Assembly: GCA_963920665.1 (NCBI GenBank)
Contig: OY987267.1
Coordinates: 14,260,001 to 14,324,000, forward strand
Direction of reading: 5' to 3'
Source: Straminergon stramineum
Taxonomy: Eukaryota > Streptophyta > Bryopsida > Hypnales > Calliergonaceae
Length of the DNA: 64,000 bases
Position numbers and translations under genes: made by a program. The notes under the pieces are model-generated. The model worked only from the letters and a program-made list of their open reading frames with translations, searched no databases and was not told where the DNA came from. This document shows, piece by piece, positions 1 through 11,454 of this stretch (the stretch's first letter is position 1; each line of letters opens with the position of its first letter).

Positions 1-56
1 AAGAGTTTATGGATTCAATTGCACACAAGTCAAATTGAAGCTTTGTTGAATGCTTA

Positions 57-551
57 GAGCATCTCCACCAAGGCATGCCGTACTACCTTGGCAAATGATG
101 TGGCATGCCTAGAAGTTAGAGCCATTCCGCCAATTGTATCCTAAAGTGTTTGTCAACATAAGCCCCATGAAAAATTCGTTCAACTCTGCAACTTGTAGTG
201 TTTGGCACAATTGACTTGTAACATGCTATTGAAGAAAAGAAAAATTTTAGGGCATTGTTTCCAATGTTGATGCATGGCTAGGGAGGGTCGGACAAGCGTA
301 GTTTCAACAATCGAATCTTTTCGTGCTCAATTTTTTTTCCTAAAGTGGCCAACATGCTAGGACAACCATGATTTTTGGTAGGTCATTCATTGTGCCCCTT
401 GGTCCCCAAGAGTTTCTAACATGTAAATACTCTCTTGGGGGTGTTGGTTGGAGGACTATAAATATATAGCCGGCCCCTTCTTTGCACCTAACACACTTCA
501 ATTACAATTTGGTGAGTTTGTTTTGAAGTGCATATATTGTTGGAGATGCTC
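57..551. mobile_element. PIF/Harbinger-type MITE (about 495 bp)
   Basis: The left end reads GAGCATCTCCACCAAGG and the right end, read inward on the other strand, GAGCATCTCCAACAATA, so the termini are inverted repeats with one or two mismatches. Both ends are flanked by TTA (54-56 and 552-554), the 3-bp target duplication of PIF/Harbinger. GAGCATCTCC termini are, as I recall, common in plant MITEs of this type. There is no transposase inside, so it is non-autonomous. It carries a TATA-like stretch (CTATAAATATATAG near 457) close to its right end. Confidence 0.75.
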
Positions 552-3500
552 TTAGAATAAGACACATGCACAAGGGTCTTATGTACATGTATAAGGTGTC
601 TTGTCCAAAGGGATGGAGGGTGGAGATTGATGCACATGGGGTAGGACACCCAGCCTTAAGCACATAAAACTTTTGTGCAAGTGTCTTTTGTTGAAATTTC
701 CTTCTTGTTAGATCAAGGGAGCTTTTGCAAATAAGATGCCCTGCAATTGAATGGGATCTTGCAAAGGAGCTCTTTATAGTGCAAGAAATAAAGTAGAGCA
801 CATTGCCTATGCTATGCACAATCAAGTTAAGTCAACTTTGGATAATTTTCAGAATGGTAAAGCTTTGAAATCTGTAAGCAATAGCATAATTGGTGGTGAA
901 ATCACTAGTAGATACATTGAATGCAACAATAAATTTTGGGAGTAGTTGGAAAGTTGGGTGATTGCAAAAATTGGTAGTTGATTTTGATGTCAAACGAAGA
1001 GTAACGGAGTTGTCTTTTGCTATCATTTTTGAAGCATGACCTCTATGAACTTGAAATTTTTATTGGATATATTTATCTTGATTGTAATCATATCCTTTAC
1101 CTTCTAGAAAGTAAGAAAATCACTTTATTTTTTAAAGTCAATTTTGCTAATTTGTCTCACTTTGAGGTTATTGTTTTTAGTATTCGGTAGGTACCCAAAA
1201 TTAATGATCTAGAGTTGATATTTCTAGAGTCTATTTTTATAGTAGACAAACATGTTTCTACCAAGGGGCATCTCAAAATATCTTATTTTCTATCCTCCAT
1301 ATATATGCAAACATGGCTCCCTTATACATGCACTTCTTATCAATAAAGATGGTTTCACGGCCACTCTTTTAGTGGAGTTTGAAGAACATAAAATCCTCAC
1401 AAACACCAATTTTTGGTCTTTATTAAAATCTACATCTACCTTCTGACTCTCAATTCACAAAAATAGAGTTTCACAACAATAAAAATAAAAAAATACATTA
1501 CAATACATTTACCTTATTCAAAGGTTAGAGTAGCCCTTGTAAAAAGAAGCTTGATATAAGGTAATTTAGCCCATTATGGACAAAGCTCTGGATAAGCCAA
1601 TGTAGGGTGGTTGTGTACTTAGGAAGTGCATGAGGGTGTGCAAGAGTTGTGATTGGCCTTGGAATTTCATGGCCTACTCAACACCCAATATATGGGTATC
1701 TTTTGCACTATGTTCTTGTGTAGTGCATACCATTTTTTTTTTTTTGGGGGGGGGACCAATGGTTATGTGACCGTCCTTTCAAGAAGGTTTTGAGTTTCTT
1801 GACTCCTTCATTTTAGGGAGCTTGGATTGAAGGAGGCCAATTTTGAGTATGCAATTTTTGTATGTGTTGGCTTTGCACAATGGATGAAATGAGGCTTTGG
1901 TAACCTTGTGATAGTAGTATGCATGGCCATGATTACAATTTGACATTTTTATACATGTTTAATGTCTTTTTCTTCTATAGGCTTGAAGTTTCCTATTTTT
2001 TTTGAGGCAAGTGGGCATTGAATTGCCTAAAAAAACATTGGTCCATGGTTGCAACTACATTCCTCTAATGCAAACAAAACTCTTCTTCTCATGGATATCT
2101 CACACCACATATGTACATGACAAGATTTTTTTGCTTGCAATAGGTTTGTCCAAACTTGTGCTTGGAATGGGCTAAGTTACCTTATAGGAGGTAGAAGTTG
2201 GATGTGGGGCAATCCATAAAAATTTACATGATGAAACCCCAATTCAAACTGAAACTTTGATTAACCTCGCCAATTGTACAAAAAATTGTATCTAATATCA
2301 CCTATACTAATTGATTTTAAAATGCTATAAATTTTTATTCTTCATGAATATTTTTAGCAACTATGTTTATTAAAAAAAACTCTACTTCTAATAGTATTGA
2401 TGTCTATGTTCTAGATAAAAAAATTCATCTATCTTCAGAAATATAACATCAAGTAAATAGTTAATATGGGTGATATTAAACATTGTTTTTAGTGTGGTGT
2501 TGTGGTTTATATTTTTGTGTCTATGATTGTGTACACAAAATAGTAAAATTTAGGTTTCTCTTCACTAATTTCTCAACATTTGACACTATATAAATATTTA
2601 TTGTTATTGTACAAGAATGCAATACTTTTGAGTTAGTTATTGTTGTAACAAATTGGGTTGCTTTATATCTAGAGGCTAGACCAATTTGTTGGATAAGTGG
2701 CCCCAAGTCCTTTAATGTGATTGGACAAAAGTTTGAAATTGGTCCAAATTCCTTTACACCTAGAAACCATGCCAATTTGGTGCTTGAATTTTTTGTTCAA
2801 AAAGACATGATTAGACATGATCCAAGCTCAATAAATTGGATGCACCAAAAATGGGAGGCCAATTCTTGGTCTTGGGGCCAATGTCAAATTCGAATTAATT
2901 TTTTTCATATTAAAATAATATTTTTTTCAACAAATTAGATCTATTCAATTTTATACAATTAGCCTCAGGAGAATGGGCATGGCCTCTAGGTGTAAAGTGG
3001 CCCTAAAAAGAGAGAGAGAAGGATTGTAATTTTCTAGGTTTTATCGAATTAGCTTGGCTTCTTGGCCTCAAGGCCTTTTCATATAGGAGAATTGACCTTG
3101 TTATAATCTTCTTCTATAATTGAATACTTGATGCCGCCCATAATCCTAAAAGATGCTGAAATTTTGTGCAGTAGGCTTCAAAGGGAATGGCTTGGCCTCT
3201 AGTTCTAAGCATCTCTAACTAGGGCTCATAAACCCCCACCAATACCAATGGAAGTCTTTCTAGAAACATTTGTTGACTTTGATGGCTTATATAGTAAAGT
3301 AACTTTCTTGAGGTAAGGCAACCTAATTTCACTATTTTGTGCAATGCTTGTTTTTTAGGCAATTAAATGCCCAATTGCCTCCAAAAAAATGGGTATCTTC
3401 AAGCCTATAGAAAAAAATGGGATAAATGTGTTGAAAAATGTTAGACTATCATCATGGCCCTACACATTGTTGCCACAATGTTTTCAAAACTTCGTTTTAT

Positions 3501-4180
3501 CCATCATGCAGAGCCAATACATACAAAGATTGTGTACAAAAATTACATATTCAAAATTGTATGCTCACAATTGGCCTCATTCAATTCAAATCCCCAAAAT
3601 GAAGGAGCCAAGAAATGCAGAACCTTCTTCAAAGAAAGGCCACATCACCATTTGTCTGAAAACCGATAAAAAAACCCAACTGATTTTGTGTATATTTTTT
3701 GGGGTTCGGTGATGACAGGAAGTCGCCGAGGTTAAAGAATTGCTTCAAGGAGATCTTTGGGGTAAGGTAAGGTAATAAGTTAATCAGTGTAACTTAATGG
3801 TGTGCAGTGGCAATGCAATCGAGTTGTGAAGGCCTTGTGTCAGGGAGATTTCTCTACTACTCATTAAGCTTCAGTTGACTACCTTAGCTTAGCTTGGTGA
3901 TTTGCGGCATCAGTCGCGTGCTGAGTGTGCTCCGGCCGTGTCCTTGGCTCCTGAGTTTCGAAATTTATTGCTTTCTCCATGTGCACTTGTGCATGACCTG
4001 CAGGCAGCTAAGCTAGGTCGGCCGAATGCGCTGTACGTTCTCCTGTACGTACGTTCACTTAACTTAGTCGTCTTTGAATTTTACAGGCACTTGGCTCTGA
4101 GTAATGAATCGGTTGCGATCATTCAATTCATTTCGCTACATACTTTGTGTACGTCAGAGTACGTGCACTGATATTGAATT
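552..4180. other. gene-poor AT-rich spacer
   Basis: I see no supportable gene here. Short open frames (for example 751-945 and 1252-1446) have no recognisable motif and AT-driven composition. A T13-G9 homopolymer run lies near 1732-1754. The stretch 2690-3010 repeats phrases such as 'AAGTGGCCC' at both ends and may be an old unclassified repeat. Confidence 0.5.
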
Positions 4181-4221
4181 TTCTTTCTCTCTTTGATTTT
4201 CAACCAGTCTAATTGGTCTTG

Positions 4222-4706
4222 TGTAGGTCGTGTCTGTGTCCTCTCCTCCTGCCAGGCCACTTGTGGTTGGTTGGTTGGTCTTGTACTATTTTTCTTTCGC
4301 AATGAAATCCGGTTTCTTTTGTTTAAACAAACAAACAAAAACACCAGCCTAATTAATAAACTTCGGAAAAGGGTGCAGCCTGTTGTTTCCTTGCCAGGCC
4401 ACTTGTGGCTGGTGACTTGTATTCTAATTCTATGCAATGAAATTCCTTTTCATTGCAATTTGTGAAAAGAAGAAGAAGCCGAAGGTGAAGCCTATCAGTC
4501 ACCGAAGGTGTCAGATAACTAAACGTTGCAACAATGATGTAGTTATAATGAACTGCCAGAGCATGCTTCGTTTCTAAAGAAGTCTTGAAGCCTTGGTTTC
4601 CCCGTCAGGCCACTTGTGGCTGATGGGTTTGTATTTTGCCCCTTCCGTCAGTCTGCAATGGAATTCGTTTCATTTTTCAGTTTAAGAAAATAAAAAATAA
4701 ATAAAG
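4222..4706 (+). repeat. three tandem SINE-like retroposon copies
   Basis: Three diverged copies (about 4222-4343, 4373-4480 and 4571-4706) share the core CAGGCCACTTGTGG, then TTGTATT-like sequence, then GCAATGAAATTCC, and each ends in an A-rich tail (for example AAACAAACAAACAAAAAC and AAGAAAATAAAAAATAAA). The same orientation, short length and A-rich 3' ends are typical of SINE or truncated LINE 3' ends. I cannot see a clear tRNA-derived head. A related tail occurs at 41975-42060. Confidence 0.5.
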
Positions 4707-4720
4707 GATCCTTGAAAGTC

Positions 4721-5330
4721 ATTCACGTGACAGTGTGAGGTTACAGGTTTTCATCATGCCCAACTTACACATGTTTTAATGACACATTTGGGTGCCATTT
4801 TATCGAGTGTTCTTCAATCCCAACTTGTGTGCACCACCAGGCAACAATGTTATAGGCGTTTCTAATGGAATAACCTTTTGAGGACAATGTTTTTTGGTTA
4901 ACTCCCAGTGAACACAACATAAGGTAGGAACATCTATTATTGTCAATTTAAGCAATTCAGCTTAGTTGGGGTCAAATTTTTCTAGAAAAAATATTTTTCC
5001 AATATTAGCAATTGAAAATCATGAATTAAAAAAGATAAAAAAGATAGGATAAGGCATCTAATTTCTATGAATTTTCAAAGTAGAACTCCCTAGGGCACCC
5101 ATAGCCACACTCTACTAAATCTGCCTTGATTCTAGCACCAAAATTTGAAAAAATCAATGCCTACCAATCACAATTAAGTATAGAGATGGTTTCAAGATAC
5201 CTTGAAGATGGTTTCAAGGTACATTAGGGAACACTTTGAGGGAACTCTACTCTCAAACTATGGGAACACTAATGGTTATGGATGTTCCTGCCTTAACCAA
5301 TTTCTACAAGTTCTCTAAGTAGTTGCCCAA
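4721..5330. other. spacer upstream of the Tc1/mariner remnant
   Basis: No gene recognised. The earlier catalytic part of the transposase, expected just upstream of 5331, is not readable in any frame, so it is either deleted or too decayed. Confidence 0.4.
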
Positions 5331-5621
5331 GTGGTTAAAAAGATGAGTTGTTGCCAAGTGACAACTATTGCATTGATTCACTACATTTGGCTTCACAAGA
5401 AATTGGCCACCCACAACCCTAGATTTGAACCCTATAGAGAATCTATGAATGACCTAAGTTCAAAATCAAAATCAAGAATGGCCATAGAAGATGGTTACAT
5501 GGTTGTTGCAATTCAATATGCATGGGAAGGAATCTCTAAAAACATACTTGATGTTTTCATTTCTACAATGCCTCACAGAATGACATTGCTAATGATACCC
5601 AAGCATGGTAGTACTTACTAA
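5331..5621 (+). pseudogene. Tc1/mariner transposase C-terminal fragment
   Basis: The frame keeps the order of landmarks seen at the C-terminus of Tc1/mariner DDE transposases: a remnant of the 'SPDLNPIENLW' block (here HNPRFEPYRESMNDL), a short K/S-rich stretch, a tryptophan helix (YAWEGIS), then 'ISTMPHRM' for the usual 'SMPRRV', and 'KHGSTY' for 'KGGxTKY' just before the stop. The match is by motif order, not a search. The first part of the DDE domain is missing and the flanks show no clear inverted repeats, so this is a dead fragment. The apparent ATG at the start is probably not a true start. Confidence 0.6.
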
Positions 5622-6103
5622 ATAGTAGACATCATGCTTAAAAAAGTCAAAATATTATTCTATATTATTTGTTTCAATGTCCAATATTGAATATACTAAA
5701 AATTGTCTTTCAAAGTTTTCCAATGCACTATAATTGTGATTCTTCATTTCATGCAATTTTGATGTGTTTGATATTAATTTCAATTTTGTAGTCTTCATGC
5801 TGTTGGAGTTCAAAACATGTATATCTATAACATTGTTGCTTGGTACCGGACAAGGGTTGGTTTCTATTTAAGTACTTTGCACAAGTGACCGTGGACAACT
5901 CCATCAAAAATTGCTTACTTGCAACGAACTAATTGAAAGCCAACCCAATGCATGAATTTGGTGGTTGAGTTGCTACTAGGAATGGAGTCCAACATTCTAG
6001 GACTAAAACACAATCATGTCCCTAACATTGTATCTCCTCTACTTTGTTGCCATTGGTAGCACTAACCAGATTAGTGTTGTAAATTAGTGTGCAAAACTTT
6101 GTC
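5622..6103. other. spacer, nothing recognised
   Basis: AT-rich sequence with no gene, RNA or repeat boundary that I can support. Confidence 0.4.
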
Positions 6104-6369
6104 TAAGGTGAATACCCCCAAATACTCCACTAACCCCAAACCACCATAATGATAATGTGTACATCTCCAACAACAATATGTACCTATGTGGAAGAAACGA
6201 TTCCTTAAAGACCTCTACTAAAAATAACTTTATCCTTTTATAACTTTTGCATATGGTATCCAAATGTCAGGTTCTTTGGTGCGTTGGAACCTCCTTTCAC
6301 TTGTCAATAGGAAAATAGGACCAGTCTAATAATAGTAGCAAAAAGTGGCGTTTTGGGGTGCCCACCTTA
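6104..6369. mobile_element. MITE, family D copy 1 (about 266 bp)
   Basis: It is about the same length as 42701-42976 and similar throughout, sharing 'CATAACTTTTGCATA', 'TGGAAGAAACG' and 'TTCTTTGGTGC'. The ends are inverted repeats: TAAGGTGAATACCCCC on the left and, inward from the right, TAAGGTGGGCACCCC. No coding content. Its right end runs directly into TTAACCCCTAAACGACGG, which looks like the left tip of a TTAA-family element. Confidence 0.6.
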
Positions 6370-7559
6370 ACCCCTAAACGACGGACTGGTTCCCGCGGGG
6401 AAGAGGCGGGCTGAGCACTGTTCATAGTGCACTGACCGTGGGAGAGAAACACGTTCATGAACAGTACCAAAGAAAGGGGAACTCTCGTTGCCCTCATGAA
6501 AATTGTGGGAGGGCAGCCTACGACCTAACACCGTGCACGGGTATTTCCGTGCTTTGTTCTCAATTTCCATGCTCCTTAAAAATAAGAATGCATCCAAATT
6601 ACACAATTTTTGGCCCTCCATGATGCTGCACATCTCCACGATTGTGTTAAAAAAAAACCGGATGAAAAAATGCATTCCTGCATCCCACAGATTAACTTCT
6701 TGTTCCTCATCGGACGAAAATCGTCCGCATCGGCGTTTATGGGTTAACCATTTCAATCTATGCTAAACGAATTAGAAGAGCGCTTGTTGTGTTTTTTCCG
6801 TCATGCAGCATGGAATGAGCAGCGGCATTGCGAAAGCAATGACAGTATACTCGAACATGGAGGCGACCTCGACAAGTGAGAATTGACAACACAGCAAATG
6901 TTCATTAAATTGGCAGAGTCAAATGAGATGCAGAACTAATTCTTCCAGGTTGAAAAACTGGGACAGGACTAGAAAGATTCAAGCTAGTACGTGTCAATCA
7001 TGCAGTTGCATAAATCATTTTCATTTCAGCAAAAAACTGCCCATTCCATGGAAATTCGTTTTCAAAGTACTCCACACCGGTGAACGCTGTTCAATTCCAG
7101 TCGAGGCACCACTTCCGAGTACCATTCCTCCCGCATAAATTGAAAGCATGGGAAAATTCCCAAAGGGAGTTCCCCACCACATAAGAGTTTGAAATTGCAT
7201 CTTCATCAGATCACTGCAGCCAAGTGGAATCTACGTACCACCGACACAGACTTCTCCTCAGAAGACAATCTCAAATCCTTCGAGTGGTGAAAGATAGACC
7301 ATCGCTTGTGGGGCTTTACCGACATGACATATCCGATTCAAACAATCTCGTAGCGGGGAAGAAAATGGCCGAAGATTTACGAATTCGAATCCGACTAGGA
7401 GTTTGACAAGGGCCGTCGTCTCCTAGCTCCTCAAGGTCTTCAAGTCAGGTTGGACGGACGTACTAGTCTCAAAGCTTTGCAACGCCGGTGACCCCATTGC
7501 ATGAGATGGCCATAGAATGATTACAACCAACACTCTGGTGTGGTTGCTCTCACAAACAT
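6370..7559. other. mixed spacer with less AT-rich islands
   Basis: Frames are open on both strands at 6367-6756 but neither matches a family. After the TTAACCCC tip at 6366 the sequence is more GC-rich, consistent with old genic DNA. Part of 7200-7560 may be the lost N-lobe of the kinase pseudogene that follows (for example 'SGWTDVLVSK' near 7450), but I cannot align it firmly. Confidence 0.35.
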
Positions 7560-8226
7560 CAAAGGTGCAGTATTGTTAACAGAAAAGCGTTTGAAGAACA
7601 GATTTGTCTTCATGATGAAACGGATGTGGGGTGATTTGCGAACACGTATCGATAAACAAATGATGAAAAATTAATTCAAAAAGGACAACCTTATACAGTT
7701 AAGAGTGGCCGGGCACTTGGTTTATGTTTCAAATTGTGTCACGAATGCTTACAATTTTCACGAGAGTCATGGCGTGCTTCATCGATGGAAATCTCAACGC
7801 TTCGAATGTTCTGGTGGAGTTGACTTCAAGTTCTGCAAGTTTTTGGATCTGAAGTTTGAGTGGCGGCGGATTTTGAATGCTCACTGGGAGTGGTGGGGAC
7901 TGGGTTTGGAGAGAGCCGGAAATTCTGCTATAGTTGAAGGACAGGGTTTCAATTGGGAATTTGGAGTTCACTATCAAAGCAGATGTGTATAATTATGGGA
8001 TGGCGTGTTTTGAGATTGTCAAGGGGCTAACTCCATTTGAAGGTGAATCGCAATATAATTATGAGCTTGTTTTGAGGGGGAATCAACCAACATTGCCGCA
8101 GGGTTTGGACCCTTTTATGAGTGGAATTATTGTTAGTTGCTGTGAGTTGGATCCTTCGAACAGAGGCCGTCTTGTTAATGTATTTATGATAAGCTGAATG
8201 TGCGTATCAATGGAATATATACGTAA
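7560..8226 (+). pseudogene. broken plant TKL-type protein kinase (catalytic domain remnant)
   Basis: Pieces of one kinase catalytic domain appear in order but in different frames. They are 'MKRMWGDLRTRID' (about 7615), 'FHESHGVLHR' (about 7757, the start of the HRD loop) and, after a frame change, 'NLNASNVLV' (end of the catalytic loop). A remnant of the APE region follows, then from 7934 'FTIKADVYNYGMACFEIV', 'GLTPFEG' and 'GIIVSCCELDPSNR' (subdomains IX-XI), and after another shift 'YDKLN' and a stop at 8224. The HRD aspartate is lost at a frameshift. A TAG stands between the APE region and subdomain IX. The gene therefore cannot encode an active kinase. Plant receptor-like or Raf-like kinases carry the same ADVYSFGM and LxPFEG motifs. 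The last piece (7934-8197) is an uninterrupted frame and could be mistaken for a small gene. Confidence 0.8.
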
Positions 8227-9123
8227 GTGAACTAGATTGATCCAAGTTTCTTCTACATTGGATTACAAGCTGGTATAGTAATAGGAATAACCGAGAAACT
8301 GTACATTGCATCTACAATGTAATTTGAATACATAGGCAAACTCTGTGATTACTTCTGTGGTAAAAACATTCAGAATTTTGATAATTCAGTCCTTGGAAAT
8401 TTCAAAATGTTGAAGTGCAAGTACTGGTTTGACCATGATGTCAAATATTATAATTAAAAGGTTTGAAGGTTCTACAGTGAATTGAAAAAAGAATCCATAA
8501 CATTTGAGATTTTGTGAATTTTAAAATTATTCCAGATGGCATGGTGTTCGAGGATTGTTAACCCTCGAACGAAGATGCTTAAGTACATCTTTCTATTTAA
8601 TTAGTCATAAACTTTCCATTTGGTATATATATTGGTTTAATTTGATTCAAATAGTAAATGAAATCTTATCAGTGCGAGTTTAATCATTCAAGTGTCATGC
8701 AGAATCCTACAGAAATCTTGATCAATTATATCAATTGAGGAGGGTGGAAGCATGCAAACATCGCCCGTTTCGACAAATTGGCGCAGTAATGTGATGGGCG
8801 GTAGAAATTGTGACATTCATCTGCACAAATCACAAAGTACTTGTTCTCAAATAGATTGACGTTTGAGGTTGCTAGATTGAATTCAAAGTGCCTGGCCCAA
8901 GTTATGGGAAATAATCGGCCCAAAGTCGCGAATTACAGTATTTTCATGATAATCCTCGATCTCGAGCAAGGTCTTCCAGATCATTCAGCAAGCTAAGTTA
9001 TTAATACAAGCAGTTCATCTTTTCACTGCATCTTATCGAGTTATCGGGAGCAGATGTGCTAGAAATTCGACGTTGTCAACATCCAATTCTATATGAGATT
9101 GAAGTTTGTAGAGTTCCAAGGAG
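8227..9123. other. spacer, nothing recognised
   Basis: AT-rich, with no open frame that I believe and no repeat boundary seen. Confidence 0.4.
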
Positions 9124-10508
9124 ATGGATGTGGATGTCGGTGTCAGTGTCGAAGATGATAAAACCAGGTGCTGTATAGGAAATTATGAAGCGTTGGTAGC
9201 CCAGGTTTTAGAGAAATTGCATAGTAGAGGCGGTACCAATTCCTTGAAGAATATTCTTGCATCTGCCAAGCAAGAATGCACTGCTCCAGGCCATGGTCTT
9301 GCCGTGGGTACTGAGAAATCCAAACGACTCATCGTTGAGAGCGAAGAATTGAATAGGGACATTTGGTACAATATCTTTGCCTGACTTTCGGTCCTGGGGA
9401 TCATTTGTCTGGGGGTGTCTTCAATGAATGGAGGCCTCAAGTATGACGTGACTTTCAACAAGAATGTGACAAAGGGCATCCCAAGATGTTCGCCCTAATC
9501 AAACAAGAAGGAGCAGGGGAATCATCATTCCTTTTGGGTGAAAGTGTTTGATCTCTGATGTCACTCCTGGCATGCCTTCAAAATTTTAGGGGGAAGGTCT
9601 CTCAACACCCGGAGTCGGAGTTTGGAGGTTGCGACCATCACGGCCGCCTCGGAAGATGGCGGGCTAGTATACTTTGTTTCCACTTTCATGGTTCTGTCGG
9701 AGGAGTATCCGAGAAGACCAATCTTTTGTGTGACCGTCACCATCCGTTAACCAAACTAGAGAAGGAACTTCCTTTGCTGTGGACGATGAGTATGGTCTAC
9801 ATGGTGAAGATCACCGTGGATGCTCAAACCCAAAGGTATGAGGTGCTTTTGGTGGGGACCGATCGTGTAGGTGGGCAAGCTGCACGAGTTTACAACCCCT
9901 GGAAAATGGTCCCCAACCACCCGGACTCCTGATGACACCACTCTGGAGTACCAATACGGTATCACTGGGGCGATTGCCGATGCAGCGCAATCCAGATAGG
10001 CCCACGGGGTATGACCACTTGGCTTCAGCAGGGAGCCAGTTGGTGGATTTGTTTGAGATGAGTCCTTCGAGGGGATTAGACCAAATGGGAGTAATGCGTG
10101 GCCCTCCAACCCTTGACAAGCCTTTCTGCCTTCACCAGGACCGTGTTTTTGTATTGAATAGGGACTCGTTGGGACCTGGAAATTCTGGTCCTTCGATTCG
10201 ATAGTGACTGAGGAGATATTACATCACGGAGTTCTCGATTGAACGGCAACCACCCTTCACTTGGGTCCACTTGGCTTCCCACAGGTGTGAACCATTTGAA
10301 AACCTTCCTCAGGCGTTGTACAAGCTTGCCAAGGCTTCCTAGCGCTCTTGGTGTTTGCAAATCTCTGAGATCACGACATAGCTTATTGGATGGCTGTATG
10401 ATCTCACCACTTTGGAGTGGCGAGAGTTGCTGAAACCACCCCAAGCAGAAGGTTCACTACGGCCCTGGGACTATTTGGTGTACACACTGCGCTGGAACAT
10501 TCACCCAT
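9124..10508 (+). pseudogene. decayed protein-coding locus, family not recognised
   Basis: The region is clearly richer in GC than its flanks and has good coding texture, but the texture jumps between frames. It starts with an ATG at 9124 (86 codons, 'NYEALVAQVLEKLHSR'). It then moves to other frames: 'PGDHLSGGVFNEWRPQ' (from 9393, with an in-frame TGA), 'VATITAASEDGGLVYFVS' (about 9620), 'RVYNPWKMVPNHPDS' (about 9890), 'TLEYQYGITGAIADAAQS' (about 9940), 'ITEFSIERQPPFTWVHLA' (about 10223) and 'WDYLVYTLRWNIHP' (about 10470). Short introns could explain some of the changes, but several frames end in stops with no GT/AG nearby. I read it as a frameshifted gene, or less likely a multi-intron gene. 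I do not recognise the protein and assign no function. Confidence 0.4.
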
Positions 10509-11454
10509 AAAATAATTTACTCTCCAGGCTAGGCAGAGGTCTAATGGTGACCTGTATCTTTCCAAGGTATAATTCCAAACCACAAACAAGGACGGGTATA
10601 AACTTTAGTTTCAGGTCGCGCGGCCTGACCCGTGCCAAAGTAATGGAATATTGCCAATTTGATGCATGAAAGTGACGTTCCATGTGCAAAACTTCCTTGT
10701 CCATGCATTTAAGATTAATTTCAAGGTGGTAGGTTTCAGAGGGTGGCACTTGGACGGACGAATCTAAGCGGAATCACTTCGTTACTTTTATTGTGACTTT
10801 ACTGGAAGAGTTTTTTGAAGCCGATGTTGTACGAATAGTAGAGATATAGACAAGTAACCTCTCTGATGTTTTGGGAGCCTCAGTCTTTCAAACAATGTCT
10901 CACGGCCATGTCACTCTTCTGCCACTGACATGTGTACATTGAGTTATTGAAAGAATTGACAAGTGTTGTAGAGATTCAAATGCCAAATGAAGCAATTGGA
11001 AGCTAAGTTTTGTTACATTCTATTGAAATTGGCGTTCTGCCCCTATTTAACTTGTTAACCCACCCAGCTCTTTTCACTCTTTTTTTTTTTACACAAATGA
11101 AAAGGAATTTCATTGCAGAGAAAGAGCTTTTCACTATGTTTTTAATTGGCGGATTGGCGGATTGGAGGCGGATTGGAGGATACGCAGTGGCCATGTGCAC
11201 TAGATCTTGCAATTAAGTTTGGGTGAATTAATGAATCGTGCTTTCATAATGTACATCTGAGAATGAACTGAAGTGCATGCTCTCTATCCAATTTGGATGT
11301 TTTGGCAAATCAATCCATGACCACACTAACTAAAGGGATTTATCCCTTAATTGTTGCTACTGGAGCTTTCTCCGTAAAATCTACAATCAAATATTTCATG
11401 GATGTCGATCACATGGCCTTCAACTGGTCCGTGCACCCTGCATCTCGTTCTACG
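10509..11454. other. spacer downstream of the LRAT/NC-domain gene
   Basis: No gene. This holds the 3' flank of the minus-strand gene that ends at 11455. A T-run near 11081-11090, followed by AATGAAAAGGAATTTCATTGCA, resembles an inverted copy of the SINE-like tail. Confidence 0.4.

Noticed and set aside
6367..6756. 129-codon minus-strand open frame
   Set aside because: Plus-strand frames are open over the same bases, there is no domain or splice context, and it starts beside a repeat boundary.
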